In this document: positions 1 to 5,633 of the stretch, piece after piece
Numbering within the stretch: position 1 is the first letter of the stretch
Layout: every line of letters begins with the position of its first letter
Assembly: GCA_017379955.1 (NCBI GenBank)
Contig: JAFNVE010000140.1
Location: 1-8,044, forward strand
DNA from: Tidjanibacter sp.
GTDB lineage: Bacteria; Bacteroidota; Bacteroidia; Bacteroidales; Rikenellaceae
Direction of reading: 5' to 3'
Length of the DNA: 8,044 bases
Program-made: the position numbers and the translations under genes
Notes under the pieces: model-generated
Told to the model about the DNA's origin: nothing
Databases searched by the model: none
What the model saw: the letters and a program-made list of their open reading frames with translations, nothing else

Positions 1-4
1 ACTC

Positions 5-880
5 TCAGTGTTTATCTATTTTGAATCTTGAATTTTGAATTAAATAAGTTATCTCCTCCGGCCACAGCTCCTCATTAATAGTTTCGAGTACCAGGGGCAT
101 ATCGGAGAATCGGGGATTGCGGGCAATCCACGCAAAGCACTCCTTACCAATCTCTCCTCCACCCAACACCTCGTGTCTGTCAATACGGCTACCAAGTGGG
201 CGCATGGCGTCGTTCAGGTGCATACCGCGCAGGTAGTCAAGCGAGATAATAGCGTCAAGTTCGGCGAAGGTCTTCTCACACGCCTCGGCCGTACGCAGGT
301 CATAACCCGCAGCGAAGGCGTGACAGGTGTCAATACAGTACCCCACCCTGCTCTTATCCTCCACACGCTCGATGATATAGGCAAGGTGCTCGAAGCGGTA
401 GCCAACATTTGTGCCCTGCCCTGCGGTGTTCTCAATCACAGCCGTCACGCCTTGGGTACGTTCCAACGCATAGTTGATGCTGTCGGCCACGCGCTGCAGA
501 CACTCCTCCTCGGAGCAACCCTTCAAGTGGCTACCCGGATGGAAGTTAAGTCTATCGAGCCCCAACTGTTCGCAACGGTGCATCTCCTCAATAAAACTAT
601 TACGCGAGCGTGCAAGTGCCTCATCGTCAGGGTGTCCGAGGTTAATCAGATAACTGTCGTGTGGCATAATATGGTTGGGTTGGAAACCATATTTCGCGCA
701 GTTATCACGAAACGCAGCGATGCTCTTCTCTGTCAGTGCAGGAGCAAACCACTGTCGTTGGTTTTTGGTGAATAGCGCAAATGCTGTTGCTCCGATAGCG
801 GCAGCGTTGAGTGGCGCATTCTCAACTCCGCCCGATGCGCTAACGTGCGCACCAAAAAATCTTTTACCTGTTTTCTCCAT
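5..880 (-). CDS. nfo: Endonuclease IV (AP endonuclease, Nfo), complete
   Basis: Cytoplasmic base-excision-repair enzyme that cleaves the DNA backbone 5' of abasic sites and removes 3' blocking groups; it is a TIM barrel with a trinuclear zinc centre. The 291-residue product matches the Escherichia coli enzyme (285 aa) almost end to end, with a constant +5 offset. All nine known metal ligands are present: H74, H114, E150, D184, H187, H221, D234, H236 and E266. Signature stretches include GAHVSASGG (10-18), [11 protein letters not shown] (34-44), LNFHPGSHL (111-119), IENTAGQG (149-156) and [16 protein letters not shown] (182-197). The ATG at 880 is the only sensible start, a few codons before the conserved GAHVSA. 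A purine-rich stretch lies about 18 nt upstream, too far for a good ribosome-binding site. The gene is divergent from the DUF3078 gene and appears monocistronic on this side; its downstream end is at the window edge. Confidence 0.98.
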   Translation of the reverse strand: MEKTGKRFFGAHVSASGGVENAPLNAAAIGATAFALFTKNQRQWFAPALTEKSIAAFRDNCAKYGFQPNHIMPHDSYLINLGHPDDEALARSRNSFIEEMHRCEQLGLDRLNFHPGSHLKGCSEEECLQRVADSINYALERTQGVTAVIENTAGQGTNVGYRFEHLAYIIERVEDKSRVGYCIDTCHAFAAGYDLRTAEACEKTFAELDAIISLDYLRGMHLNDAMRPLGSRIDRHEVLGGGEIGKECFAWIARNPRFSDMPLVLETINEELWPEEITYLIQNSRFKIDKH

Positions 881-931
881 ATTTCTAACTATTTTTCTCC
901 TTTTACGATATCTTAATCAAAAGTTCCACCC

Positions 932-939
932 CAAAATTA
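932..939 (-). promoter_or_regulatory. Candidate nfo promoter, -7 box
   Basis: On the minus strand the box reads TAATTTTG, an exact match to the Bacteroidota -7 consensus TAnnTTTG. It would start transcription near 926 and give a leader of about 45 nt before the nfo ATG at 880. No convincing TTTG -33 element was found at the right distance, so the call rests on the -7 box and its position. Confidence 0.4.
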
Positions 940-962
940 ATAAAAAATCTCATCTAAAAGAG

Positions 963-970
963 TATCTTTG
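963..970 (+). promoter_or_regulatory. Candidate promoter of the DUF3078-S41 unit, -7 box
   Basis: TATCTTTG is an exact match to the Bacteroidota -7 consensus TAnnTTTG. It predicts a transcript start near 977 and a leader of about 36 nt before the ATG at 1013. The -33 region is A-rich with no clear TTTG. It is back to back with the nfo candidate box, with 23 bp between them. Confidence 0.45.
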
Positions 971-1012
971 TAATCTAAAACATTTCGTCGAACACTATAA
1001 ATCAAATATGCT

Positions 1013-1993
1013 ATGAAGAGATTTTTATTGATAATAACCGCCACCCTGCTTTTCAACACTGCTGAGGCACTTGCACAGTTCACCATCAGCAACGATAAAC
1101 CTGCAACAGCAGCCGAAGCCGGCAAGTTGGACACAGCACCCACTGTGTCGGGTACAAATGTTGATAATCAATACTTTGACCCCACGGTTGCCCATCTTGA
1201 AAAACTGCGCTTGCGCAAGGAGCGCAACTACTTCGAGTTCAACGCAAGTCTGAAAACCACTCTCCAACAATTTGACAACTGGCAGGCGGGTGGTGATAAT
1301 ACCTTCTCGGGTCTGGCAACAATCTTCATGCAACACAAGTACGAGAACAAACTCTTCTCGTCAAACCTCACTATCAATGCCCGCTATGGTATCAATGTCA
1401 TCGACAACGACCCCTTTAAAAATGCCGATGAGTTCAAGCTCTCCGAGACAATGGGTTGGCAGATGAACGATAGTTGGTCCTACTCGGCACTTATCAACTT
1501 CCGCACCCAGTTTGCCAATGGCTATAAGTCGCGCTCGGACAAGACCCTTATCTCGTCGCTCCTGTCACCCGGCTATCTGGACGTGGCAGTCGGTCTGACC
1601 TACAAGAAAGATGGCTCGCCATTTGTAGTTACACTCTCGCCTCTCTCGGGTAATATGACAATGGTGACTAACCCCGATGTGTGGGCAAACAAGAATTATG
1701 GCGTAGAGGAGGGCAAGACTATCCTCAACCAGATTGGTTCGTCGGTAAACATCAACTTCGACAAGACCTTTGGTGAGAAGAAGAACATCCGCTACCGCGC
1801 AACCTTCTACACCTTCTACGACTATCGTACTCCCCCGACCGTGCGCTGGGACAACACTCTGGACTACGACCTGACAAAGTATCTGAGCCTGCAACTCTAT
1901 GGCGTGGCCTACTACCACAAACCATCGAGCAACAAAATGCAGTACCAATACTCGGCAACCATTGGTCTGGCCTACAAGTTTAAGAACAAGTAA
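1013..1993 (+). CDS. DUF3078 domain protein, probable outer-membrane beta-barrel
   Basis: A 326-residue secreted protein of unknown function. Residues 1-21 form a signal peptide: a KR n-region, a hydrophobic core, and an ALA cleavage motif before Q22. The mature part resembles the DUF3078 family of Bacteroidota. Recognisable points are FDNWQAGGDNTFSG (about 82-95), a SWSYSALINFRTQFANGY segment (about 154-171), LLSPGYLDVAVGLTYK (about 183-198) and LSPLSGNMTMV (about 208-218). Alternating hydrophobic/polar residues, many Tyr/Phe and repeated Asn/Asp turns fit amphipathic beta-strands; the last predicted strand ends in YKF followed by a short charged tail. The S41 peptidase gene starts 37 bp downstream with no terminator between, so the two are probably cotranscribed. 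Family assignment is from pattern recognition; barrel topology and outer-membrane location are inference, and the ligand or partner is unknown. Confidence 0.85.
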   Translation: MKRFLLIITATLLFNTAEALAQFTISNDKPATAAEAGKLDTAPTVSGTNVDNQYFDPTVAHLEKLRLRKERNYFEFNASLKTTLQQFDNWQAGGDNTFSGLATIFMQHKYENKLFSSNLTINARYGINVIDNDPFKNADEFKLSETMGWQMNDSWSYSALINFRTQFANGYKSRSDKTLISSLLSPGYLDVAVGLTYKKDGSPFVVTLSPLSGNMTMVTNPDVWANKNYGVEEGKTILNQIGSSVNINFDKTFGEKKNIRYRATFYTFYDYRTPPTVRWDNTLDYDLTKYLSLQLYGVAYYHKPSSNKMQYQYSATIGLAYKFKNK

Positions 1994-2030
1994 TACTACC
2001 TGGTGCTGTTAAGCACTAACAGTCAATAAG

Positions 2031-3656
2031 ATGAATAAAAAGACAAAGATACTCCTGCCACTCATTGTGGCTGTTGCTCTGGTGCTCGGCCTCTGGATTG
2101 GCTCGGTGGCATCGGGCAACCGATATGCTCGCATATCGAGCGAACTGATTCGCTCGATGGGCAACACCCCGCACGACAAACTCTCCTATGTGATGCAGAT
2201 TATTGACGCTGCCTATATCGACCCCGTCAATATGGACACCATCCGCGAGGCACTTATGCCCGAACTGATGGCGCAGCTCGACCCTCACAGCATCTACATA
2301 CCCGCAACCGATATGTCGGATGTAAACGAGAACCTCGAAGGCGAGTTCGACGGTATTGGCGTGGTATTCAATATGGCAACCGATACTATCGTGGTACTCA
2401 ACGTGATAGCGGGTGGCCCGAGTTACAAGGCTGGCGTTATGCCTGGCGATAGGATTGTGACTATCGACGGCAAGACGGTGGCTGGCGTAAAGTTCCCACA
2501 GGACTCGGTGATGAAACTCCTGCGTGGCAAGCGTGGCACAAAGGTCAATGTTGGCATTGGTCGTGGGATGGCTGATGAGTTAGTTGATATCGAGATTATC
2601 CGCGACAAGATACCTATTAATAGTATTGATGCCGCCTTTATGCTCACCCCCAGCACAGGCTTCATCAAACTCTCCTCCTTCTCGCGCAACTCCCACAAGG
2701 AGCTTGTGGAGGCTATCGAGAAACTCGAAAAGGAGGGTATGAAGAGTATGATTTTCGACCTGCGCGACAACTCCGGTGGCTATCTCGACCAAGCAATCCT
2801 TATTGCCAATGAGTTTTTGCCTGCCGGCAAGATGATTGTCTACACCGAGGACCGCTTCGAGCAGCGACAGGTGGAGTACAGCGACGGCACAGGCGAGGTT
2901 ACCGATATTCCGCTCGTTATTCTTATCAACGAGTATAGTGCCTCGTCGAGCGAGATTCTCGCTGGTGCTGTGCAGGACAACGACCGAGGCACCATTATTG
3001 GCCGCCGTTCGTTTGGCAAGGGATTGGTGCAGAATCAGTTACCCCTACCCGATGGTTCGGCAGTACGCCTTACCGTAGCGCGCTACTACACCCCCACGGG
3101 TCGTTCTATCCAGAAACCCTACGAGATGGGTATGAGTGCCGAGGAGTATGAGGCAGATATCCTCAACCGCTACCTCCACAACGAGGTATTCTCAGCCGAC
3201 AGCATAGTATTCAACGACTCACTGCGCTTTGTCACCGAGGGTGGCAAGGTGGTCTATGGCGGTGGCGGCATTATGCCCGATATATTTGTACCGATTGACA
3301 CCGTCGGAGTCACCGACTACTATGCGGAGGTGATGAACAAGAATATCCTCTACCGTTATACCCTCGACTATGTGGACAAGCACCGCTCGAAGGTGAACAA
3401 ACTCACCACCATAGCCGAACTCACCGCCTTTCTTGATAGTGACCCGTCGTTGGTAGATGACTTTGTTCGTTATGCCGAGCGCGAGGGTGTGCGCACAACC
3501 CGCAAGGAGATTGAAGCCTCGCGTGAGTTGCTTTTGGCAGAACTCAGAGCCTACATTGGCAGAAACACTCCGTTGGAGGATGCCGGTTTCTATGTCAACA
3601 TCTACCCGATAGACAATACTCTGCTGAGTGCCGTCAAGAAGTTGGAAGAGGAGTAA
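2031..3656 (+). CDS. S41-family C-terminal processing peptidase (CtpA/Prc-like)
   Basis: Membrane-anchored, periplasm-facing serine protease expected to trim or degrade envelope proteins from their C-termini. Residues 6-26 form an uncleaved N-terminal membrane anchor. The LDPHSIYI motif (83-90) and GEFDGIGVVF (104-113) lead into a PDZ domain (roughly 107-180) with the loop APxYxAG-like GPSYKAGVMPGD (129-140). The S41 core follows: GFIKLSSF (210-217), DLRDNSGGYLDQ (243-254), EYSASSSEILAGA (301-313) and RRSFGKGLVQ (325-334). By spacing to Bacillus CtpB and E. coli Prc, the catalytic residues are S305 and K330 (25 apart), with Q334 four residues on. The usual DLRGN is DLRDN here, with D246 replacing Gly. 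Residues about 425-541 are a helical, charged C-terminal region I cannot assign to a domain. The ATG at 2031 directly precedes the membrane anchor and lies 37 bp after the DUF3078 gene. Confidence 0.95.
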   Translation: MNKKTKILLPLIVAVALVLGLWIGSVASGNRYARISSELIRSMGNTPHDKLSYVMQIIDAAYIDPVNMDTIREALMPELMAQLDPHSIYIPATDMSDVNENLEGEFDGIGVVFNMATDTIVVLNVIAGGPSYKAGVMPGDRIVTIDGKTVAGVKFPQDSVMKLLRGKRGTKVNVGIGRGMADELVDIEIIRDKIPINSIDAAFMLTPSTGFIKLSSFSRNSHKELVEAIEKLEKEGMKSMIFDLRDNSGGYLDQAILIANEFLPAGKMIVYTEDRFEQRQVEYSDGTGEVTDIPLVILINEYSASSSEILAGAVQDNDRGTIIGRRSFGKGLVQNQLPLPDGSAVRLTVARYYTPTGRSIQKPYEMGMSAEEYEADILNRYLHNEVFSADSIVFNDSLRFVTEGGKVVYGGGGIMPDIFVPIDTVGVTDYYAEVMNKNILYRYTLDYVDKHRSKVNKLTTIAELTAFLDSDPSLVDDFVRYAEREGVRTTRKEIEASRELLLAELRAYIGRNTPLEDAGFYVNIYPIDNTLLSAVKKLEEE

Positions 3657-3681
3657 AACTCCCAAACATACAGAACAAGAT

Positions 3682-3715
3682 GACCGAGGGTGATTCACAT
3701 CAGCCTCGGTCTTTT
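3682..3715 (+). terminator. Rho-independent terminator after the S41 gene
   Basis: The arms GACCGAGG (3682-3689) and CCTCGGTC (3704-3711) pair perfectly over 8 bp. After one G/G mismatch, a further TGAT/ATCA pairing closes on a 4-nt loop. A TTTT run follows at 3712-3715. It lies 25 nt after the S41 stop codon and points in the right direction. On the minus strand the hairpin has a poorer T-tail, but it could also serve the convergent PepSY-like genes. Confidence 0.8.
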
Positions 3716-3750
3716 ACAATCAACTATCTATTTATTTAACCCAATGTAGT

Positions 3751-4194
3751 CTAATAATCTATTCCCAAGTATGTGCCTGTGAGGGCGAAGACCAACTCTC
3801 GCTTATTGTCGAGTTCAACATCGTAGCGAATATCGCGCGAGATGTCAACAATGTAATTTCCCTCGTAGTTGGTCTGCACATAGTTCAGGATATCGGCAGG
3901 GACTATCGCGTCGGGCACCTTAGAAGTTCGAGCGTCAACATCTTTCCACTCACCCGAGCGTTTGAACTCAATCACTGTACCATCGCTCAATACCACATCG
4001 TAGGTGTAACTGAGGTCGTCATAATCCTTCACCACCGAGATTACCTCTGCCGAGGGGAAGTTTGTCTGGATAAAGGTTGCTGCCCTCTCGGGAAGGTCTG
4101 CAAAACCGATAAATCTCTCGCCATCGCAACTCTGGAGCGACAAGGCTGCCAATACACCAATCAATATAACTATCTTTTTCATCGTTCTCTTCAT
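3751..4194 (-). CDS. PepSY-like (DUF2874) probable lipoprotein, downstream copy
   Basis: A 147-residue exported protein of the PepSY-like / beta-lactamase-inhibitor-like fold family (PF11396), common in Bacteroidota; the molecular function is unknown. A basic start and hydrophobic core lead to a lipobox-like LQSC with Cys at 23, suggesting a lipid-anchored mature protein that begins C-D-G-E. The rest is two tandem units of about 50 residues: the first from LP (34-35) through FKRSGEW (77-83), the second from VP (98-99) to the C-terminus. FIQTNFP in the first unit echoes YVQTNY in the second. A second ATG at codon 5 (position 4182) gives MKK and a 143-residue product, the same length as the neighbouring paralogue, and may be the true start. 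The paralogue lies 71 bp upstream on the same strand with no clear promoter between, so cotranscription is likely. The lipobox is atypical at -2 (Gln), so the anchoring is moderately sure. Confidence 0.85.
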   Translation of the reverse strand: MKRTMKKIVILIGVLAALSLQSCDGERFIGFADLPERAATFIQTNFPSAEVISVVKDYDDLSYTYDVVLSDGTVIEFKRSGEWKDVDARTSKVPDAIVPADILNYVQTNYEGNYIVDISRDIRYDVELDNKRELVFALTGTYLGIDY

Positions 4195-4265
4195 TTTAGA
4201 TTTTTATACAATATTTCGTTTTTCAGTATTTGTTTGTTGGGGGTAGGACTTGTTTGGAGTCGCTA

Positions 4266-4697
4266 TTAGTCGTCGTAGTACTTAAAGTTACCCGAGCGAG
4301 TGAACTTCATATCGAGTCCGTTGTTTAGCTGCACCTCCATCTCAATACCCTCGCGGTTGATGTCTACTACAAAGTTATCGGGGTGGTTAGCCTTCACGAA
4401 TCTTGCAACCTCAGCGGGGACCAACCCTGCGGGAACTGCCTCGCGCTCGCAGTCGATAGAACGCCACTCGCCATTTTTGCGGAAGTCAATCTTCACACCA
4501 TTTACCAAAACCACCTCATAGTGCTGCTCGATAATATCGTTGTCGTAGGTAGCGTAGGAGATTTTCACGCCGGGATAATAGGTGTCAAGCGTGGTGCGTG
4601 CCTTTGCGGGAAGCTGGTTATACTGTACAGGTCTGTCGCGCCCAATAAGAGCAGTTGCGCTCATCAACATCACAATGCTAATCAATACCTTTTTCAT
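4266..4697 (-). CDS. PepSY-like (DUF2874) periplasmic protein, upstream copy
   Basis: A 143-residue paralogue of the adjacent downstream gene. Residues 1-16 look like a Sec signal peptide (KK n-region, hydrophobic core, ATA at 14-16). There is no lipobox Cys, so a soluble periplasmic product is inferred. Two PepSY-like units can be seen: the first from LP (29-30) to FRKNGEW (72-78), the second from VP (93-94), with EVQLNNGLDMKFTRSGNF at 121-138. The copies share the LP..A..., Y-[DE]-VVL-.-[DN]-G, GEW and VPA...YV/FV frames, and align over the whole mature length with clear divergence. This is the first gene of the minus-strand pair and is divergent from the response-regulator gene across 255 bp. 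Proteins of this family often sit next to two-component systems in Bacteroidota; regulation by, or sensing for, the adjacent system is inference. Confidence 0.88.
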   Translation of the reverse strand: MKKVLISIVMLMSATALIGRDRPVQYNQLPAKARTTLDTYYPGVKISYATYDNDIIEQHYEVVLVNGVKIDFRKNGEWRSIDCEREAVPAGLVPAEVARFVKANHPDNFVVDINREGIEMEVQLNNGLDMKFTRSGNFKYYDD

Positions 4698-4737
4698 AAT
4701 CTTTGTTGTTTTTATTTGTTATTCATTTTTCTTGATA

Positions 4738-4745
4738 CAAAGATT
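4738..4745 (-). promoter_or_regulatory. Candidate promoter of the PepSY-like pair, -7 box
   Basis: On the minus strand this reads AATCTTTG, one mismatch from TAnnTTTG. It would start transcription near 4731 and leave a leader of about 34 nt. No good -33 TTTG is seen; the direct repeat at 4756-4773 occupies that zone, as expected for an activator-dependent promoter. Confidence 0.3.
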
Positions 4746-4755
4746 AAGCTCAAAC

Positions 4756-4773
4756 CTGAAATGAATCTGAAAT
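4756..4773 (-). promoter_or_regulatory. Direct-repeat candidate operator upstream of the PepSY-like pair
   Basis: CTGAAAT occurs at 4756-4762 and again at 4767-4773 (ATTTCAG read on the minus strand), identical and exactly 11 bp apart. OmpR-family regulators, such as the one encoded next door, usually bind head-to-tail repeats at 10-11 bp spacing. The pair lies 10 bp upstream of the candidate -7 box, where an activator would touch RNA polymerase. Binding itself is inferred. Confidence 0.35.
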
Positions 4774-4900
4774 TTTGTTCATTTTTGCATTTTTTTGCTA
4801 ATTACCCACATTATTTTCTCTTTTTCTCTATTTTTCCAATTATTTTCACCTACACCAAACAACGAGTTCCGAAAAAATCAGTATCTTTTCAGAAAGTTTC

Positions 4901-4924
4901 TATTTCTTTGTCAGCAAAGAAATA
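4901..4924. repeat. Perfect 10-bp inverted repeat in the regulator leader
   Basis: TATTTCTTTG (4901-4910) is the exact reverse complement of CAAAGAAATA (4915-4924), with a TCAG spacer. It ends 28 bp before the regulator start codon and its left arm overlaps a weak -7-like box (TTTCTTTG, 4903-4910). It could be an operator or a leader RNA hairpin; no U-run follows it, so it is not a terminator. Confidence 0.6.
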
Positions 4925-4952
4925 TAGTTATACCTATTATTATATATATAAG

Positions 4953-5630
4953 ATGAAAATACTGCTTGTTGAAGATAATCGCGAACTTGGTGATTTGGTC
5001 GAGAAGACCCTAACTGCCGAACGTTATGTTGTAGAGCGCGCTGCCGACTATCGCACTGCCTGCTCCAAGGTGGGCGACTACGACTACGACTGCATACTCC
5101 TCGACCTGATGCTGCCCGACGGCAACGGCCTTGACGTATTGCGCAAGGTGAAGGAGTTGGGGAAGAGCGACAGCGTTATCATCATCTCGGCCAAAGATGC
5201 GATTGACGATAAGGTTGCTGGACTCACCCTCGGGGCTGACGACTACCTGGCAAAGCCTTTTCATATCGCCGAACTTGTGGCACGCATCCGCAGCGTGGCA
5301 CGTCGTCGCAATGCGGGCAAACTTGAAATATCGTTCGGAAATGTGGTGCTCCACCCCGAAACACACTCCGTAGAGGTGGCGGGACAGCCCTTGACACTCA
5401 GCCGTAAGGAGTACGATATCATCCACTACTTCCTCATGCGCCCCGGGCATATGATACGCAAGGAGTCGCTTGCCGAGGCGGTGTGGGGTGACCATATCGA
5501 CCAGACGGACGATTTCGACTTCCTCTATGCACAGATAAAAAACGTGCGTCGCAAGTTGGGCGATGCAGGTGCCGATGTAGAGATAAAGGCGGTATATGGG
5601 TTTGGTTATAAACTTTCGCAAAAGGAGTAG
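4953..5630 (+). CDS. OmpR/PhoB-family response regulator
   Basis: A 225-residue cytoplasmic DNA-binding regulator, expected to be phosphorylated by the histidine kinase encoded immediately downstream. The receiver domain spans about 1-116: acidic pocket E7-D8, phospho-acceptor D51 in LLDLMLPDGNG, switch residue S79 in IIISAKD, K101 in LAKPF. A winged-helix domain spans about 126-222, with LTLSRKEYDIIHYF (147-160), the recognition-helix region YAQIKNVRRKL (192-202) and the wing VYGFGYKL (214-221). Length is normal for the family. The frame is open for 190 codons upstream, but that stretch is antisense to a PepSY-like gene and AT-rich spacer; ATG 4953 gives the canonical MKILLVEDN start. The leader has no Shine-Dalgarno sequence, only an AT-rich run. 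The kinase gene starts 3 bp after the stop codon, so the two form an operon. The nearby direct repeats suggest it may control itself and the divergent PepSY-like genes. Confidence 0.97.
   Translation: MKILLVEDNRELGDLVEKTLTAERYVVERAADYRTACSKVGDYDYDCILLDLMLPDGNGLDVLRKVKELGKSDSVIIISAKDAIDDKVAGLTLGADDYLAKPFHIAELVARIRSVARRRNAGKLEISFGNVVLHPETHSVEVAGQPLTLSRKEYDIIHYFLMRPGHMIRKESLAEAVWGDHIDQTDDFDFLYAQIKNVRRKLGDAGADVEIKAVYGFGYKLSQKE
5621..5627 (+). promoter_or_regulatory. Shine-Dalgarno-like site for the kinase start
   Basis: AAAGGAG lies 6 nt before the ATG at 5634, formed within the last Lys-Glu codons of the response regulator. It supports the 5634 start and coupled translation. No other start in the window has a comparable site at normal spacing. 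Confidence 0.5.
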
Positions 5631-5633
5631 CCT

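Larger units (their letters stand above)
4698..4952. other. AT-rich divergent control region, PepSY-like pair / two-component system
   Basis: No gene is seen in these 255 bp, and the plus strand is strikingly T-rich between about 4770 and 4850. The region must hold promoters for both divergent units. Visible structures are 7-bp direct repeats at 4756-4773, T-tracts phased at about 10 bp between 4773 and 4847, a TTTCAG/TTTC box at 4887-4900, and a perfect inverted repeat at 4901-4924. It is followed by an AT-only run up to the regulator start codon. Confidence 0.7.

Noticed and set aside
173..775. 200-codon open frame on the plus strand opposite nfo
   Set aside because: It is fully antisense to a gene with every catalytic ligand intact. 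The product has no recognisable domain and looks like the mirror of nfo codons.
675..1016. 113-codon plus-strand frame over the nfo start and divergent spacer
   Set aside because: It covers the promoters of both flanking genes and its AT-rich tail encodes low-complexity sequence; no family resemblance.
2001..2018. Hairpin between the DUF3078 and S41 genes (GTGCT/AGCAC, GTTA loop)
   Set aside because: Only 5 perfect pairs plus a G-U and an A-U pair, with no U-run, so it is not a terminator; too weak to call a functional element.
3219..3698. 159-codon open frame opposite the end of the S41 gene
   Set aside because: Antisense to the conserved protease frame and overlapping its terminator; no recognisable product.
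3751..4194. Surface-export signal after the lipobox Cys of the PepSY-like protein
   Set aside because: The residues after Cys (D-G-E-R) carry only two acidic residues and do not clearly fit the published Bacteroidota lipoprotein export signals, so a periplasmic rather than surface location is kept as default.
4230..4256. TTGTTTG repeated 20 bp apart between the two PepSY-like genes
   Set aside because: Short, low-complexity and with no -7 box in the spacer on the transcribed strand; not enough to claim an internal promoter or operator.
4383..4952. Upstream in-frame extension of the response regulator (190 codons)
   Set aside because: It runs antisense through a PepSY-like gene and then through T-rich spacer, giving Phe-rich low-complexity sequence. 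MKILLVEDN at 4953 is the family start.
5010..5621. 203-codon open frame opposite the response-regulator gene
   Set aside because: Antisense to a canonical receiver/winged-helix gene; His- and Val-rich product with no domain, consistent with complementary codon bias.
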